Shown in pieces: positions 24,388 to 32,508 of a DNA stretch of 64,000 nt; position 1 is the stretch's first letter, and each line of letters opens with the position of its first letter. The position numbers were made by a program, and so were the translations under genes. The notes under the pieces were generated by a model. The model was not told the DNA's origin and did no database searches. It saw nothing but the letters and a program-made list of their open reading frames with translations. Source of the DNA: Neoroseomonas marina (GTDB lineage: Bacteria > Pseudomonadota > Alphaproteobacteria > Acetobacterales > Acetobacteraceae); contig NZ_JABBKX010000002.1 of NCBI RefSeq assembly GCF_012927745.1, forward strand, positions 186,001 to 250,000, in the 5' to 3' direction.

Positions 24388-24406
24388 GGGAGGGCTCTGC
24401 CCTCCC
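24388..24406. terminator. Hairpin between convergent M20 remnant and deacetylase gene
   Basis: Perfect 8-bp stem GGGAGGGC / GCCCTCCC with a TCT loop in the convergent gap. Same stem type as 1594-1614. No T-run. Confidence 0.55.
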
Positions 24407-24418
24407 CGCCACGACCTC

Positions 24419-25303
24419 CTACGCCGCGTCGCCGCTCGCCAGGTACCAGTCCGCGATGTTGTCGCCTTGCAGGAAGGCGATGCGGGGATCGCCGGCGAGG
24501 TCGGCGCAGAGGGATTCCAGGGCCGCGATGCGATGCGGCACGCCGGTGATGTAGGGGTGGATGGCGATGCACATCACCTTGCAGCCGGCGCCGGCCTCGG
24601 CTTCCTGCAGGAGGCGGGCGGCCTGCAGGCGGGCGCGGCGGGGAAGTTCCCGTTCGTCGTGGTGTTGGATCATCACGACGGGGATGTCGTTGAGCTCCAC
24701 GCTGTAGGGCATGGCGAGCATGGTGCCGTGCGCGGTGGCGATGCGGGCGGGCAGGTCGTCGACGACGAAGTCGCCGGTCCAGCGGATGCCGGCCTCGGCA
24801 AGGAGGTCGGGGGTCTCGAGGGTCTCGGTCAGGCCGGGGCCGAGCCATCCGGTGCAGGGCTTGCTGGTGAAGGTGCGGATGGCCTCGGCGGTCTGCGCGA
24901 TCATGGCGCGTTGGTCCTCGACGCGGTGGGTCGGGACCTGGAACCAGCCATGGCCCATGAACTCCCAGCCGGCATCCCGGGCGGCGGCGACGACGCGGGG
25001 ATAGGCGCCGATGACCGAGCCGTTGACCGAGAGCGTCGGGCGGATGCGGAGGCGTTCGAACAGTGCATGGAAGCGCCAGAAGCCGACGCGCATCCCGTAT
25101 TCGTGCCAGGCCCAGTTGGGTAGGTCCGGCTGCAGCGCGGCGCCGGTGGGCGCGACGAGGACCTGGCGCGGCATTGGATTGTCGATCAGCCAGTTCTCGA
25201 CGTTCACGACAGGCCAGACGATCAGCTTCGCGCCGCCCGGGCCCGCGTGGCGCGGGCGGTCGGCGGGGGCGGCGTAGCGGAGGCGCTCGACGGGCCGGGT
25301 CAT
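24419..25303 (-). CDS. Polysaccharide deacetylase family protein (cyclic ureide/amide hydrolase candidate)
   Basis: 294 residues, NodB-like fold without signal peptide. Key blocks: KLIVWPVVNVENWLIDNP, WHEYGMRVGFWRFHALFERLRIRPTLSVNGSV, WEFMGHGWFQVPTH and MCIAIHPYITGVPHRIAAL. Last gene of a minus-strand operon with an ABC importer and both parts of an allophanate hydrolase; its ATG overlaps the upstream ATPase stop. Context favours a nitrogen-releasing hydrolase related to allantoinase PuuE rather than a wall deacetylase. Confidence 0.82.
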   Translation of the reverse strand: MTRPVERLRYAAPADRPRHAGPGGAKLIVWPVVNVENWLIDNPMPRQVLVAPTGAALQPDLPNWAWHEYGMRVGFWRFHALFERLRIRPTLSVNGSVIGAYPRVVAAARDAGWEFMGHGWFQVPTHRVEDQRAMIAQTAEAIRTFTSKPCTGWLGPGLTETLETPDLLAEAGIRWTGDFVVDDLPARIATAHGTMLAMPYSVELNDIPVVMIQHHDERELPRRARLQAARLLQEAEAGAGCKVMCIAIHPYITGVPHRIAALESLCADLAGDPRIAFLQGDNIADWYLASGDAA

Positions 25304-26073
25304 GCGGCCTTGCGGGCGTGGTGGCTGTGCAGGCGGGCGGAGAGCTCGCGCCGTACCTCGTTGAACTCGGGGGAGGCGACGTCGCGCGGGCGGGGCAGCT
25401 CGATGCGGTGCTCGCTGGCGATGCGCCCCGGGCCGGGTTCCATCACGACCACGCGGTCGGCGAGGAAGATCGCCTCCTCGATCGAATGGGTGACGAAGAG
25501 GACGGTCAGCTTGGTGCGCTGCCAGATGTCGAGCAGCTCGTCCTGCAGGCGTTCGCGCGTCATGGCGTCGAGCGCGCCGAAGGGTTCGTCCATCAGCACC
25601 ATGTCGGCGTCGTTCGCCAGCACGCGGGCGATGGCGACGCGCTGCTTCATCCCGCCCGAGAGCTGGTGCGGATAGGCATCGGCGAAGCGCGTCAGGCCGA
25701 CCATGTTGACGAAGCGCTCGGCGGTGTCGCGGACCTCCTGCTTCGGCAGGCCGCGCGACTGCGGGCCGAAGCCGATGTTCTGGCGCACCGTCAGCCAGGG
25801 GAACAGGCCGTAATCCTGGAAGACCATGCCGCGGTCGGGGGCGGGGCCGTCGACCGGCTTGTCCCACATCAGGGCCTGTCCGGCGGAAGGCGGCTCGAAC
25901 CCGGCGACGATGCGCAGCAGGGTCGACTTGCCGCAGCCGGACGCGCCGATCAGGCAGACGAACTCGCCCTTCCTCACGGTCAGGTTGGCGTCGCGCAGGG
26001 CCTCGATCTTCTGGCCGTTCAACGCGTAGGTCTTGCCCACGCCGCGCACGTCGAGGATCGGCAGCTCAGCCAT
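25300..26073 (-). CDS. ABC transporter ATP-binding protein (SsuB/TauB/NrtD type)
   Basis: 257 residues. Walker [10 protein letters not shown], signature [14 protein letters not shown], Walker [13 protein letters not shown] and [19 protein letters not shown] place it in the nitrate/sulfonate/taurine group. N-terminus [14 protein letters not shown]. It overlaps the deacetylase start by 4 bp and the permease end by 8 bp, so all are co-transcribed. Substrate is not given by the family; the operon suggests a ureide, amide or related nitrogen compound. Confidence 0.9.
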   Translation of the reverse strand: MAELPILDVRGVGKTYALNGQKIEALRDANLTVRKGEFVCLIGASGCGKSTLLRIVAGFEPPSAGQALMWDKPVDGPAPDRGMVFQDYGLFPWLTVRQNIGFGPQSRGLPKQEVRDTAERFVNMVGLTRFADAYPHQLSGGMKQRVAIARVLANDADMVLMDEPFGALDAMTRERLQDELLDIWQRTKLTVLFVTHSIEEAIFLADRVVVMEPGPGRIASEHRIELPRPRDVASPEFNEVRRELSARLHSHHARKAA

Positions 26074-26914
26074 GGTGGGACGGGCTCCAGCGCAGCAGGC
26101 GGTTCATGACCATGACGACGACGCGGTCGGAGATGAAGCCGGCGATGCCGATGACGATCATGCCGCAGATGACGAGCTCGGTGCGGGACAGGGTGCGCCC
26201 GTCCATGATGACGGCGCCCAGACCCTGGGGCACGCCGGTCATCTCGCCGACCACGATGACGAACCAGGCGAGGCCGAGGCCGAGGCGCAGCCCGGTGAAG
26301 ATCGACGGCAGGGCGGCGGGCAGCACCACCTTGAAGAACTGCGCCGAGGGCGAGCAGCCGAGCATCGAGGCGGCTTCGAACAGGCGCTTTTCCACCCCGC
26401 GCACGCCGAAGATCGTGTTCAGAAGAATGGGATAGAAGGCGCCGAGGAAGACCAGGAAGAAGGCCGATCTGGCGCCGAGGCCGAACAGGATCATCGACAG
26501 CGGCAGCCAGGCGGTGACCGGGATGGGGCGCATCAGCTGCAGGAAGGGATCGAGCAGCGCGCGCACCGTGTCGTTCCGCCCGATCAGGATGCCGAGCGGC
26601 ACGGCGACCAGCGCGGCGAGGGCGAAGCCGCCATAGACGCGCGACATCGACGCGAGCAGGTGCGTGACCAGCGTGCCCGAGAAGGCATCGTCCCAGATGC
26701 CGCCCCAGGCGAAGTCGACCATGTATTCCGCGACATCGTAGGGCGACGGGATGAGCCGCGTCATCCCCGCCTTCACCGCGACATGCCAGAAGGCCAGCAG
26801 GATCAGCGGCACGATGAGCGCCAGCACCGTGCCGCGCATCCGCTGCCAGAGGCCGATGGACGGGCGTGCCGCGGCGGCCGCGGGCGGCGCGCCGGTCGTG
26901 GTGGTGACGCTCAT
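26066..26914 (-). CDS. ABC transporter permease (SsuC/TauC type)
   Basis: 282 residues with six predicted membrane helices (first LALIVPLILLAFWHVAV) and the binding-protein-dependent transport loop EAASMLGCSPSAQFFKVVLPAALPSIFTGLRLGL (EAA motif). Partner of the ATPase and binding protein encoded on either side; 12 bp separate it from the binding protein gene. Begins with a cytoplasmic Ala/Pro/Thr-rich tail of about 25 residues. Confidence 0.9.
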   Translation of the reverse strand: MSVTTTTGAPPAAAAARPSIGLWQRMRGTVLALIVPLILLAFWHVAVKAGMTRLIPSPYDVAEYMVDFAWGGIWDDAFSGTLVTHLLASMSRVYGGFALAALVAVPLGILIGRNDTVRALLDPFLQLMRPIPVTAWLPLSMILFGLGARSAFFLVFLGAFYPILLNTIFGVRGVEKRLFEAASMLGCSPSAQFFKVVLPAALPSIFTGLRLGLGLAWFVIVVGEMTGVPQGLGAVIMDGRTLSRTELVICGMIVIGIAGFISDRVVVMVMNRLLRWSPSHHG

Positions 26915-26926
26915 CGCCGCGCTGCC

Positions 26927-27880
26927 TTACGAGGTCGCGATCTCGTTGGAGAAGCGCGGGTTGAGGAACTTCGCGAAGTCCGGCAGCTGGCGGATCTGCC
27001 GCAGGGACTGCATGTGCTCGGCATAGGTGCGAGCCTGGGTCAGCACGGTGTCGTCCAGCTTCCAGGTGTATTCGACGTTGTCGGCGCCGAGCGCCTGGTC
27101 GACCGCGGCGCGCGGGGCGCCGAGGATGCGGACGGTGGCCTCGGCGACCTCGGCCTTGTTCGCCATCATGTATTCGCTGGCGCGGCGGTGGATGCCGAGC
27201 ATGGTGCGCACCAACGCCGGGTCCTGGGCGATCAGCGCCTCGGAGGTGCCCATGGTCATGTTCAGCCCGCCCATGGCGGTGCCGTAGGGGTATTCCACCA
27301 GCTCGCCGACGCCGGAGGAGATCGACAGGCCCGGGCCGGGCTCGGCGCCGACATAGGCGTCGATGTCGCCGCGGGAGAGCATGGCGTGCATCTCGCCGAA
27401 GGGGACGCGGATGGGCTGGATGTCGCGCACCGACATCCCCGTCATGCGCAGGCGCTCGAGGATGAAGACCTCCTGCGTCGAGCCCGGCCAGATGCCGACG
27501 CGCTTGCCGCGCAGCCCGGCGATGTCGGTGATGCCGGATCCCTTCTTGGCGACGATCGCCATGCCCTTGTTGCAGAATGCGCCGACCACGACGACGGGTT
27601 CGCCCGCCGCGGCGCCGAGCGTCGCGGCCGCGATGCCGAAGCCGCCGACATCGACGCTGCGCGTCACGACCGCGTTCTTGCCGTCGGTCGGGCTGTCGAA
27701 GGTGATGATCTCGATGGTCAGGCCGGCGGGGGCGAAGCGCTGGTAGAAATGCGGCGTCATCGAATGGATCAGGCGCAGCGAGCCGACCTTCACGGTGCGG
27801 GCGGCCTGGGCGTTGGCGACGTGCGGCGCGGCGGCGGGCGCCAGCGCGGCGGCGGCAAGGAGGTGGCGGCGACGGATCAT
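26927..27880 (-). CDS. ABC transporter substrate-binding protein (SsuA/NMT1 type)
   Basis: 317 residues. Signal peptide RRRHLLAAAALAPAAAPHVANA. The mature part follows the SsuA/TauA/THI5-like pattern: LRLIHSMTPHFYQRFAPAGLTIEII, NAVVTRSVDVGGFGIAAATLGAAAGEPVVVVGAF, KGSGITDIAGLRGKRVGIWPGSTQEVFI. It would bind the imported nitrogen or sulfur compound in the periplasm. 26 bp downstream of the allophanate hydrolase C-domain gene. Confidence 0.88.
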   Translation of the reverse strand: MIRRRHLLAAAALAPAAAPHVANAQAARTVKVGSLRLIHSMTPHFYQRFAPAGLTIEIITFDSPTDGKNAVVTRSVDVGGFGIAAATLGAAAGEPVVVVGAFCNKGMAIVAKKGSGITDIAGLRGKRVGIWPGSTQEVFILERLRMTGMSVRDIQPIRVPFGEMHAMLSRGDIDAYVGAEPGPGLSISSGVGELVEYPYGTAMGGLNMTMGTSEALIAQDPALVRTMLGIHRRASEYMMANKAEVAEATVRILGAPRAAVDQALGADNVEYTWKLDDTVLTQARTYAEHMQSLRQIRQLPDFAKFLNPRFSNEIATS

Positions 27881-27906
27881 GAGGCGGCGTCCTTCTCGAT
27901 GGTGCG

Positions 27907-28311
27907 TCAGGCGGGGGTGGGCGCGGCGATGGCGGCGAGATAGGCGCGCCAGCCGCCGAAGCGGGTGATGTCCTCGGCGCCCGTCAGACCTTCGGGTTCC
28001 ACGAGGAAGCCCTTGGGCATGGTGCCGTCGTTGAGGAGCAGCGTGCCGATGCACAGCGGCGCGGGGATGCCGGCGACGAAGCGACCGAAGCCGTCATCCG
28101 GCAGGCCCCAGACCTCGGCGGCGATGGACGCACCCTCGCGGCCCGGCACGCGCAGCAGGCCGGGGCGGCGCGGCGGGCCGCCGGCGAGGGCGAAGAGCCG
28201 GTAGCAGGGCGTCGTCCCGGTCGCGCGGATGAAGCTGCCGCCCTGGGCGATCAGTTCGTGGTTGAGCGGCAGCCCGGTGAGGTGGGCGCCGATGACGGCG
28301 ATCTCGATCAT
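27907..28311 (-). CDS. Allophanate hydrolase C-terminal domain, separate polypeptide
   Basis: 134 residues corresponding to the C-terminal domain of AtzF/Dur1-type allophanate hydrolases: IAVIGAHLTGLPLNHELIAQGGSFIRATGTTPCYRLFAL, AAEVWGLP, GRFVAGIPAPLCIGTLLL, GFLVEPEGLTGAEDITRFGGWRAYLA. In fused enzymes this domain decarboxylates N-carboxycarbamate after the amidase step. Here it starts at ATG 28311, overlapping the amidase stop by 4 bp in another frame. Either a true split or a single frameshift. Confidence 0.85.
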   Translation of the reverse strand: MIEIAVIGAHLTGLPLNHELIAQGGSFIRATGTTPCYRLFALAGGPPRRPGLLRVPGREGASIAAEVWGLPDDGFGRFVAGIPAPLCIGTLLLNDGTMPKGFLVEPEGLTGAEDITRFGGWRAYLAAIAAPTPA

Positions 28312-29660
28312 GCGGCGCGGGGCTCCTGCCGGCGGGCCAGGCGGGCGGTGACGTCGCGGGCGAGGGCCATCAGCGCGGCGTCGCTGCCGCGCGGCCCGAT
28401 CAGGGTGATGCCGGCGGGCAGACCGTCCGGGCGCGCGGGGCCCGGGACGGCGAGGGCTGCGAGGTCCAGCAGGTTGACGAAGTTGGTGTAGGTGCCGAGC
28501 CGCGCATTGGGACCGAAGGGATCGGCCTCGAGCTCCGCGAGCGTCGGGAAGTTCGGCGCCGAGGGCACCGCGAGGACCTCGAAGCGGGCGAAGAAGTCCT
28601 CGGCGATGCGGCGATGCTCGGCGAGGCGGTAGAGGCCGCGGAAGGCGTCGACGGCGCTGAAGCGCGCGGCGCCGGCGAGGATCGCCTCGGTCACCGGATG
28701 CAGCGCGCCGGGATTCGCGGCGGCGAAGTCGCCGAAGGCGGCGGCCCGCTCGGCGATCCAGGGGCCGTCGTAGAGCAGCTTCGCGGCGTCGAGCAGGCCG
28801 GTGATGGGCGCTTCCTCGGGGGCCGGCAGCAGTGCGCGGGCGGCATCCCAGGCGGCGCGGCCAGGCGCGTCGTCGATGTGAAGGTCCGCCGGCGCGGGGA
28901 TGGCGATGCGCGTCGGCACGACGCCGGGCTCGGCCCAGGCGATCGGGCGGCTGAAGGGATCGGCGCGATCCTCGCCGGCGATGACGCGGTAGGTCGCCCA
29001 GGCGTCGTCGGGCGTCGTCGCGAAGACCGAGATGCAGTCGAGGCTGCGGCAGGCCGGCAGCATCCCGCGCGAGGACACCGCGCCGACCGAGGGCTTCAGC
29101 CCGACGATGCCGTTCAGCGCGGCGGGGATGCGCCCGGAGCCAGCCGTGTCGGTGCCGAGGGCGGCGGTGACGATGCCGCGCGCGACCGCGACCGCCGAGC
29201 CGGAGGAGGACCCGCCCGGCACGCGGTCCGGGGCGACGGCGTTGCGCGGCACCGGATAGGGCGTGCGCACGCCGACCAGGCCGGTGGCGAACTGGTCGAG
29301 GTTGGTCTTGCCGATGATCAGCGCGCCCGCGTCGCGCAGCCGGGCGACGGCGACGGCGTCCTCGGATGGGACATGGGCGAAGGCGGGGCAGGCGGCGGTC
29401 ATCGGGCGGCCGGCGACGGCGATGTTGTCCTTCACCGCGACCGGGATGCCCCAGAGCGGGAAGCGGGCGGGGTCGAAGGCCGGGAGCGCGGCCGCCGCGG
29501 CGTCCAGGTCGGCAGTGGGGGCGATGTCGAGGAAGATGCCGGGATCGGCGGCAGCCTCGAGGCGGCGCAGGGCCTCGGCGATGGCAGCGCCCGGCGTCAG
29601 CCCGCCGGCATAGGCGGCGTGCAGGGCGGCGCGGGAGAAGGGCAGCGTGGACAGGTCCAT
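28308..29660 (-). CDS. atzF: Allophanate hydrolase amidase subunit
   Basis: 450 residues, amidase signature family. Catalytic Lys77 (VAVKDNI), cis-Ser151 (GGSSSG) and nucleophile Ser175 (DTAGSGRIPAALNGIVGLKPS) are present. TNLDQFATGLVGVRTPYPVPRNAV and CRSLDCISVFA are specific to allophanate hydrolases. It deaminates allophanate, the last step after urea carboxylase, biuret or cyanurate breakdown. The C-terminal domain is encoded by the next, overlapping gene. First structural gene after a GntR regulator; no urea carboxylase gene is nearby. Confidence 0.9.
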   Translation of the reverse strand: MDLSTLPFSRAALHAAYAGGLTPGAAIAEALRRLEAAADPGIFLDIAPTADLDAAAAALPAFDPARFPLWGIPVAVKDNIAVAGRPMTAACPAFAHVPSEDAVAVARLRDAGALIIGKTNLDQFATGLVGVRTPYPVPRNAVAPDRVPGGSSSGSAVAVARGIVTAALGTDTAGSGRIPAALNGIVGLKPSVGAVSSRGMLPACRSLDCISVFATTPDDAWATYRVIAGEDRADPFSRPIAWAEPGVVPTRIAIPAPADLHIDDAPGRAAWDAARALLPAPEEAPITGLLDAAKLLYDGPWIAERAAAFGDFAAANPGALHPVTEAILAGAARFSAVDAFRGLYRLAEHRRIAEDFFARFEVLAVPSAPNFPTLAELEADPFGPNARLGTYTNFVNLLDLAALAVPGPARPDGLPAGITLIGPRGSDAALMALARDVTARLARRQEPRAA

Positions 29661-29713
29661 GCCGCCCCTGCTGCAAGCCTCGTGCCGCGGCCAAACGCCC
29701 TACAGGCGGAATT

Positions 29714-29734
29714 TGTATACAGTATTGCATGCAA
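29714..29734. promoter_or_regulatory. Paired palindromes, probable GntR operator
   Basis: TGTATACA (29714-29721) and TTGCATGCAA (29725-29734) lie 3 bp apart in the 120-bp gap between the GntR gene and the allophanate hydrolase operon. TGTATACA-like dyads are typical of FCD-type GntR regulators. They stand out as AT-rich in a GC-rich region. Confidence 0.6.
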
Positions 29735-29780
29735 ATAAGGCGGAGCGCCGAGGCGATTGCCTGCCGACGCGGCGGGCTGG

Positions 29781-30488
29781 TCAGTCCATCAGCATCGGTG
29801 GCTGCCCCGCCATCAGACCCCAGGCGCCTTCGGTGGCGGACAGGTGCAGGCGGACGGCGTGCGCCGCGCCGGCGGCATCCCCCGCCAGGATCGCGCCGAC
29901 GATCGCACCGTGTTCCGCATGGGAGGCGCCAAGACGATCCGGGCCGCCCAGCTGGGCCGCCCTGAACGGCGCCAGGCGCAGCCGCGTCGCCTGGGCGAGC
30001 TCGGCCAGGTAGCCGTTGCCGGCGCCGGCGTAGAGGGCTTCATGGAAGGCGACGTTCGCCGCCTTGTAGGCGCGCAGGTCGCCCGCCGCCGCCATCGCCG
30101 CCATGGCCGCATGGCGCGCGGCGAGGCGGGAGCGGGCGCGGCGGTCCATCGCGCGGGCGCAGAGCGCGGCGCAGGCAGCCTCGAGCTCCGCCATGGCCTG
30201 GAACATCTCGGCCAGGCGCCGCGGATCGGGCCGGGAGACGACGGCGCCGCGGCGCGGGCGCTGCTCGACGAGGCCGGTGGCGGCGAGCAGTCGCAACGCC
30301 TCCCGCACCGGGGTCCGGGACACGCCATGCGCCGCGGCAAGCCGCTCCTCCTCCAACGGCGTGCCCGGCGGCAGGGCGCCGGAGGTGATGGAGTCCGCCA
30401 GGGCCGCCGCCAGGGCGTGCGCCCGGGTGGGTCGGATCTCCGCCGGCGGCGCGGGGGCATCGTGGTCGAGCGGCATGGGCGCAGTCAT
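29781..30488 (-). CDS. GntR-family transcriptional regulator (FCD domain)
   Basis: 235 residues. Winged helix at about 22-85: LADSITSGALPPGTPLEEERLAAAHGVSRTPVREALRLLAATGLVEQRPRRGAVV. The C-terminal FCD effector domain is all-helical, with the metal-site pattern around ANVAFHEALYAGAGN and AEHGAIVGAILAGDA. Head of the operon that runs through allophanate hydrolase, ABC importer and deacetylase. Likely a repressor relieved by a pathway intermediate. Confidence 0.9.
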   Translation of the reverse strand: MTAPMPLDHDAPAPPAEIRPTRAHALAAALADSITSGALPPGTPLEEERLAAAHGVSRTPVREALRLLAATGLVEQRPRRGAVVSRPDPRRLAEMFQAMAELEAACAALCARAMDRRARSRLAARHAAMAAMAAAGDLRAYKAANVAFHEALYAGAGNGYLAELAQATRLRLAPFRAAQLGGPDRLGASHAEHGAIVGAILAGDAAGAAHAVRLHLSATEGAWGLMAGQPPMLMD

Positions 30489-30590
30489 CTGTCCTGGGCA
30501 GTCCGGCGACCCGTCCCAGCACGTGGCGTGCCGCCGCGATGTCCGGGCTTCCCTGACAGCTCGGTTTGCAAAGCGTCAAGACCTCGATAC

Positions 30591-30627
30591 ATGTGATGGC
30601 TTGGCGCATAACTTCGATCCATCACAT
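30591..30627. promoter_or_regulatory. 9-bp inverted repeat between gntR and arsR-type genes
   Basis: ATGTGATGG (30591-30599) and CCATCACAT (30619-30627) are perfect inverted copies, 19 bp apart, just upstream of the ArsR-type gene's SD at about 30630. The location fits autorepression by the ArsR protein. Confidence 0.5.
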
Positions 30628-30640
30628 CCAGGAGGCCGGC

Positions 30641-30991
30641 TTGCCCGACACGCTTGTCACCCTGCCGGCCGGCGGCCCCGCCTCCACGGCGGCGTCCGAG
30701 ATGGAGGCCCATGCGGCGGCAGCCGCCGCCATGCTGCGCCTGTTGGCGAGCGAGCGACGGCTGGTCGTCCTCTGCACCCTGATCGTGGAAGGCGAGGCGC
30801 CGGTGGGCCGTCTCGCCAGCCGCGCCGGGCTGTCGCAACCCGCGATGTCGCAGCATCTGGCGAAGCTGCGGGAAGACGGGCTGGTCACGACCCGGCGCGC
30901 CGGCACCACGATTCACTATCGCATCGCCGACCCTCGCGTCGCTCGCATCATGGCGACGCTGCAGGAGGTGTTCTGCCCGCCGGCGACGTAG
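30641..30991 (+). CDS. ArsR/SmtB-family transcriptional regulator
   Basis: 116 residues from a TTG start with a perfect AGGAGG six nt upstream; no ATG in frame has a comparable site. The winged helix covers about 40-108: LRLLASERRLVVLCTLIVEGEAPVGRLASRAGLSQPAMSQHLAKLREDGLVTTRRAGTTIHYRI. The metal-sensing ELCVCDL motif is replaced by GEAPVGRL and the protein has few Cys, so it is probably a non-metal sensor as in BigR/YgaV or SahR-type members. Divergent from gntR. Confidence 0.83.
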   Translation: MPDTLVTLPAGGPASTAASEMEAHAAAAAAMLRLLASERRLVVLCTLIVEGEAPVGRLASRAGLSQPAMSQHLAKLREDGLVTTRRAGTTIHYRIADPRVARIMATLQEVFCPPAT

Positions 30992-31224
30992 ATCGCCGCG
31001 GCGGCGTTCGGCGTCCCGCCGCGGACCAGTCGGCATGACGGTGAGTGTAAAGCCTGTCGTGCATCGGACCGCAGCCCAGGCGGAGCGCCGGATTCCGTGA
31101 TGACTGCGCCGGGTTGGAGGCCTGCGCTCGTCGATCGGCGGCGCGTGCATGGCGGCATGGCGAGATGCCGTGTGGCCGGGCCGGTTGCTGCCTGCCATGG
31201 TGGCCAGGAGCCGGAGGAAACGAC

Positions 31225-32469
31225 ATGCATGGCATCGCAGGCGGCGCGGCCGACGGGCTGATCGATTCGCGCGCCGCGTGGATGCGCCTGTTCGCCGCGG
31301 TGATGCTGTCCACCCTCGGCAGCGCACCGATGTGGTCCGTGGTCGTCGTGCTGCCGGAGGTGCAGGCCGAGTTCGGCACCGCCCGCGCCGGCGCTTCCCT
31401 GCCCTACACCATGACCATGGTCGGCTTCGTCGTCGGCGGCGTGCTGATGGGTCGTCTCGCGGACCGCTTCGGCGTGATGGTGCCGGTGCTGATCGGCACG
31501 GCATCGCTCGGCCTGGGCGGGATCGCGGCGGCGATGGCGCCGAGCCTGGTCGTCTTCGGCCTCGCCTATGGCGTGCTGCTGGGCTGCTTCGGCGCCGCCG
31601 CGGTGTTCGGGCCGCTGATCGCCGACATCTCCCTGTGGTTCAACCGCCGGCGGGGCATCGCCGTCGCCCTCGCGGCGTCGGGCAACTACCTGTCGGGCAC
31701 CATCTGGCCGCCGCTGCTGCAATGGGGCGTCGCGAGCTTCGGCTGGCGGCAGGCGCATCTGGCGATGGCGGCGGTGTGGATCGTGACCATGCTGCCGCTC
31801 GCCTTCGCGCTGCGGCGGCGGGCGCCGATGCCGCCGCCGCGGCCGGTCGCCGCGGGCAGCAGTGCGGCCCGGCCGCTGGGCCTGTCCCCCAACACCTTGC
31901 AGACGATCCTCGGCATCGCCGGGGTCGCCTGCTGCGTCGCCATGGCGATGCCCCAGGTGCATATCGTCGCCTACTGCGTCGACCTCGGCTACGGGGCGCG
32001 GCGGGGCGCGGAGATGCTGTCGGTGATGCTGGCCTGCGGCATCGTGTCGCGCCTGGCCTTCGGCATGATCATGGACCGCATCGGCGGGCTGGCGACGCTG
32101 GCCCTCGGGTCGGTGCTGCAGGGCCTCGCGCTGCTGCTCTTCCTGCCCGCGGACGGGATGGTGGCGCTGTTCGCCGTGAGCGCCGTGTTCGGCCTGTTCC
32201 AGGGCGGCATCGTGCCGTCCTACGCGATGATCGTGCGCGAGCACTTCCCGCCCGAGCAAGCCGGCACGCGCGTCGGCATCGCGCTGTCCTCGACGCTGGT
32301 CGGCATGGCGCTGGGCGGGTGGATGGCCGGCGCGATCTTCGACGCCACCGGGTCCTACCAGGCGGCGATGTGGAACGGCATCGGGTGGAACCTGCTCAAC
32401 CTCGCCATCGCGATGTGGCTGCTGCGACGGGGCATGGGGCGCCGCCGCAGCAGCCTCGCGACCGCCTGA
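31225..32469 (+). CDS. Major facilitator superfamily transporter
   Basis: 414 residues with about 12 membrane helices. Loop 2-3 motif GRLADRFGVMVP follows MVGFVVGGVL, and the second half repeats the pattern (GMIMDRIGG). Similar to OxlT/monocarboxylate-type MFS carriers by the SAPMWSVVVVLPEVQAEFGT N-terminus. SD GGAGGAAA precedes the ATG. 233 bp separate it from the ArsR gene, so regulation by ArsR is possible but not shown. Substrate unknown. Confidence 0.86.
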   Translation: MHGIAGGAADGLIDSRAAWMRLFAAVMLSTLGSAPMWSVVVVLPEVQAEFGTARAGASLPYTMTMVGFVVGGVLMGRLADRFGVMVPVLIGTASLGLGGIAAAMAPSLVVFGLAYGVLLGCFGAAAVFGPLIADISLWFNRRRGIAVALAASGNYLSGTIWPPLLQWGVASFGWRQAHLAMAAVWIVTMLPLAFALRRRAPMPPPRPVAAGSSAARPLGLSPNTLQTILGIAGVACCVAMAMPQVHIVAYCVDLGYGARRGAEMLSVMLACGIVSRLAFGMIMDRIGGLATLALGSVLQGLALLLFLPADGMVALFAVSAVFGLFQGGIVPSYAMIVREHFPPEQAGTRVGIALSSTLVGMALGGWMAGAIFDATGSYQAAMWNGIGWNLLNLAIAMWLLRRGMGRRRSSLATA

Positions 32470-32474
32470 CGGGC

Positions 32475-32503
32475 GACCGGGAGGAGCACAGCCCCTCCCG
32501 GTC
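32475..32503. terminator. Hairpin between convergent MFS gene and hslU
   Basis: Perfect 10-bp stem GACCGGGAGG / CCTCCCGGTC with a 9-nt loop in the 39-bp gap. No clear T-run. Confidence 0.6.
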
Positions 32504-32508
32504 CCACG

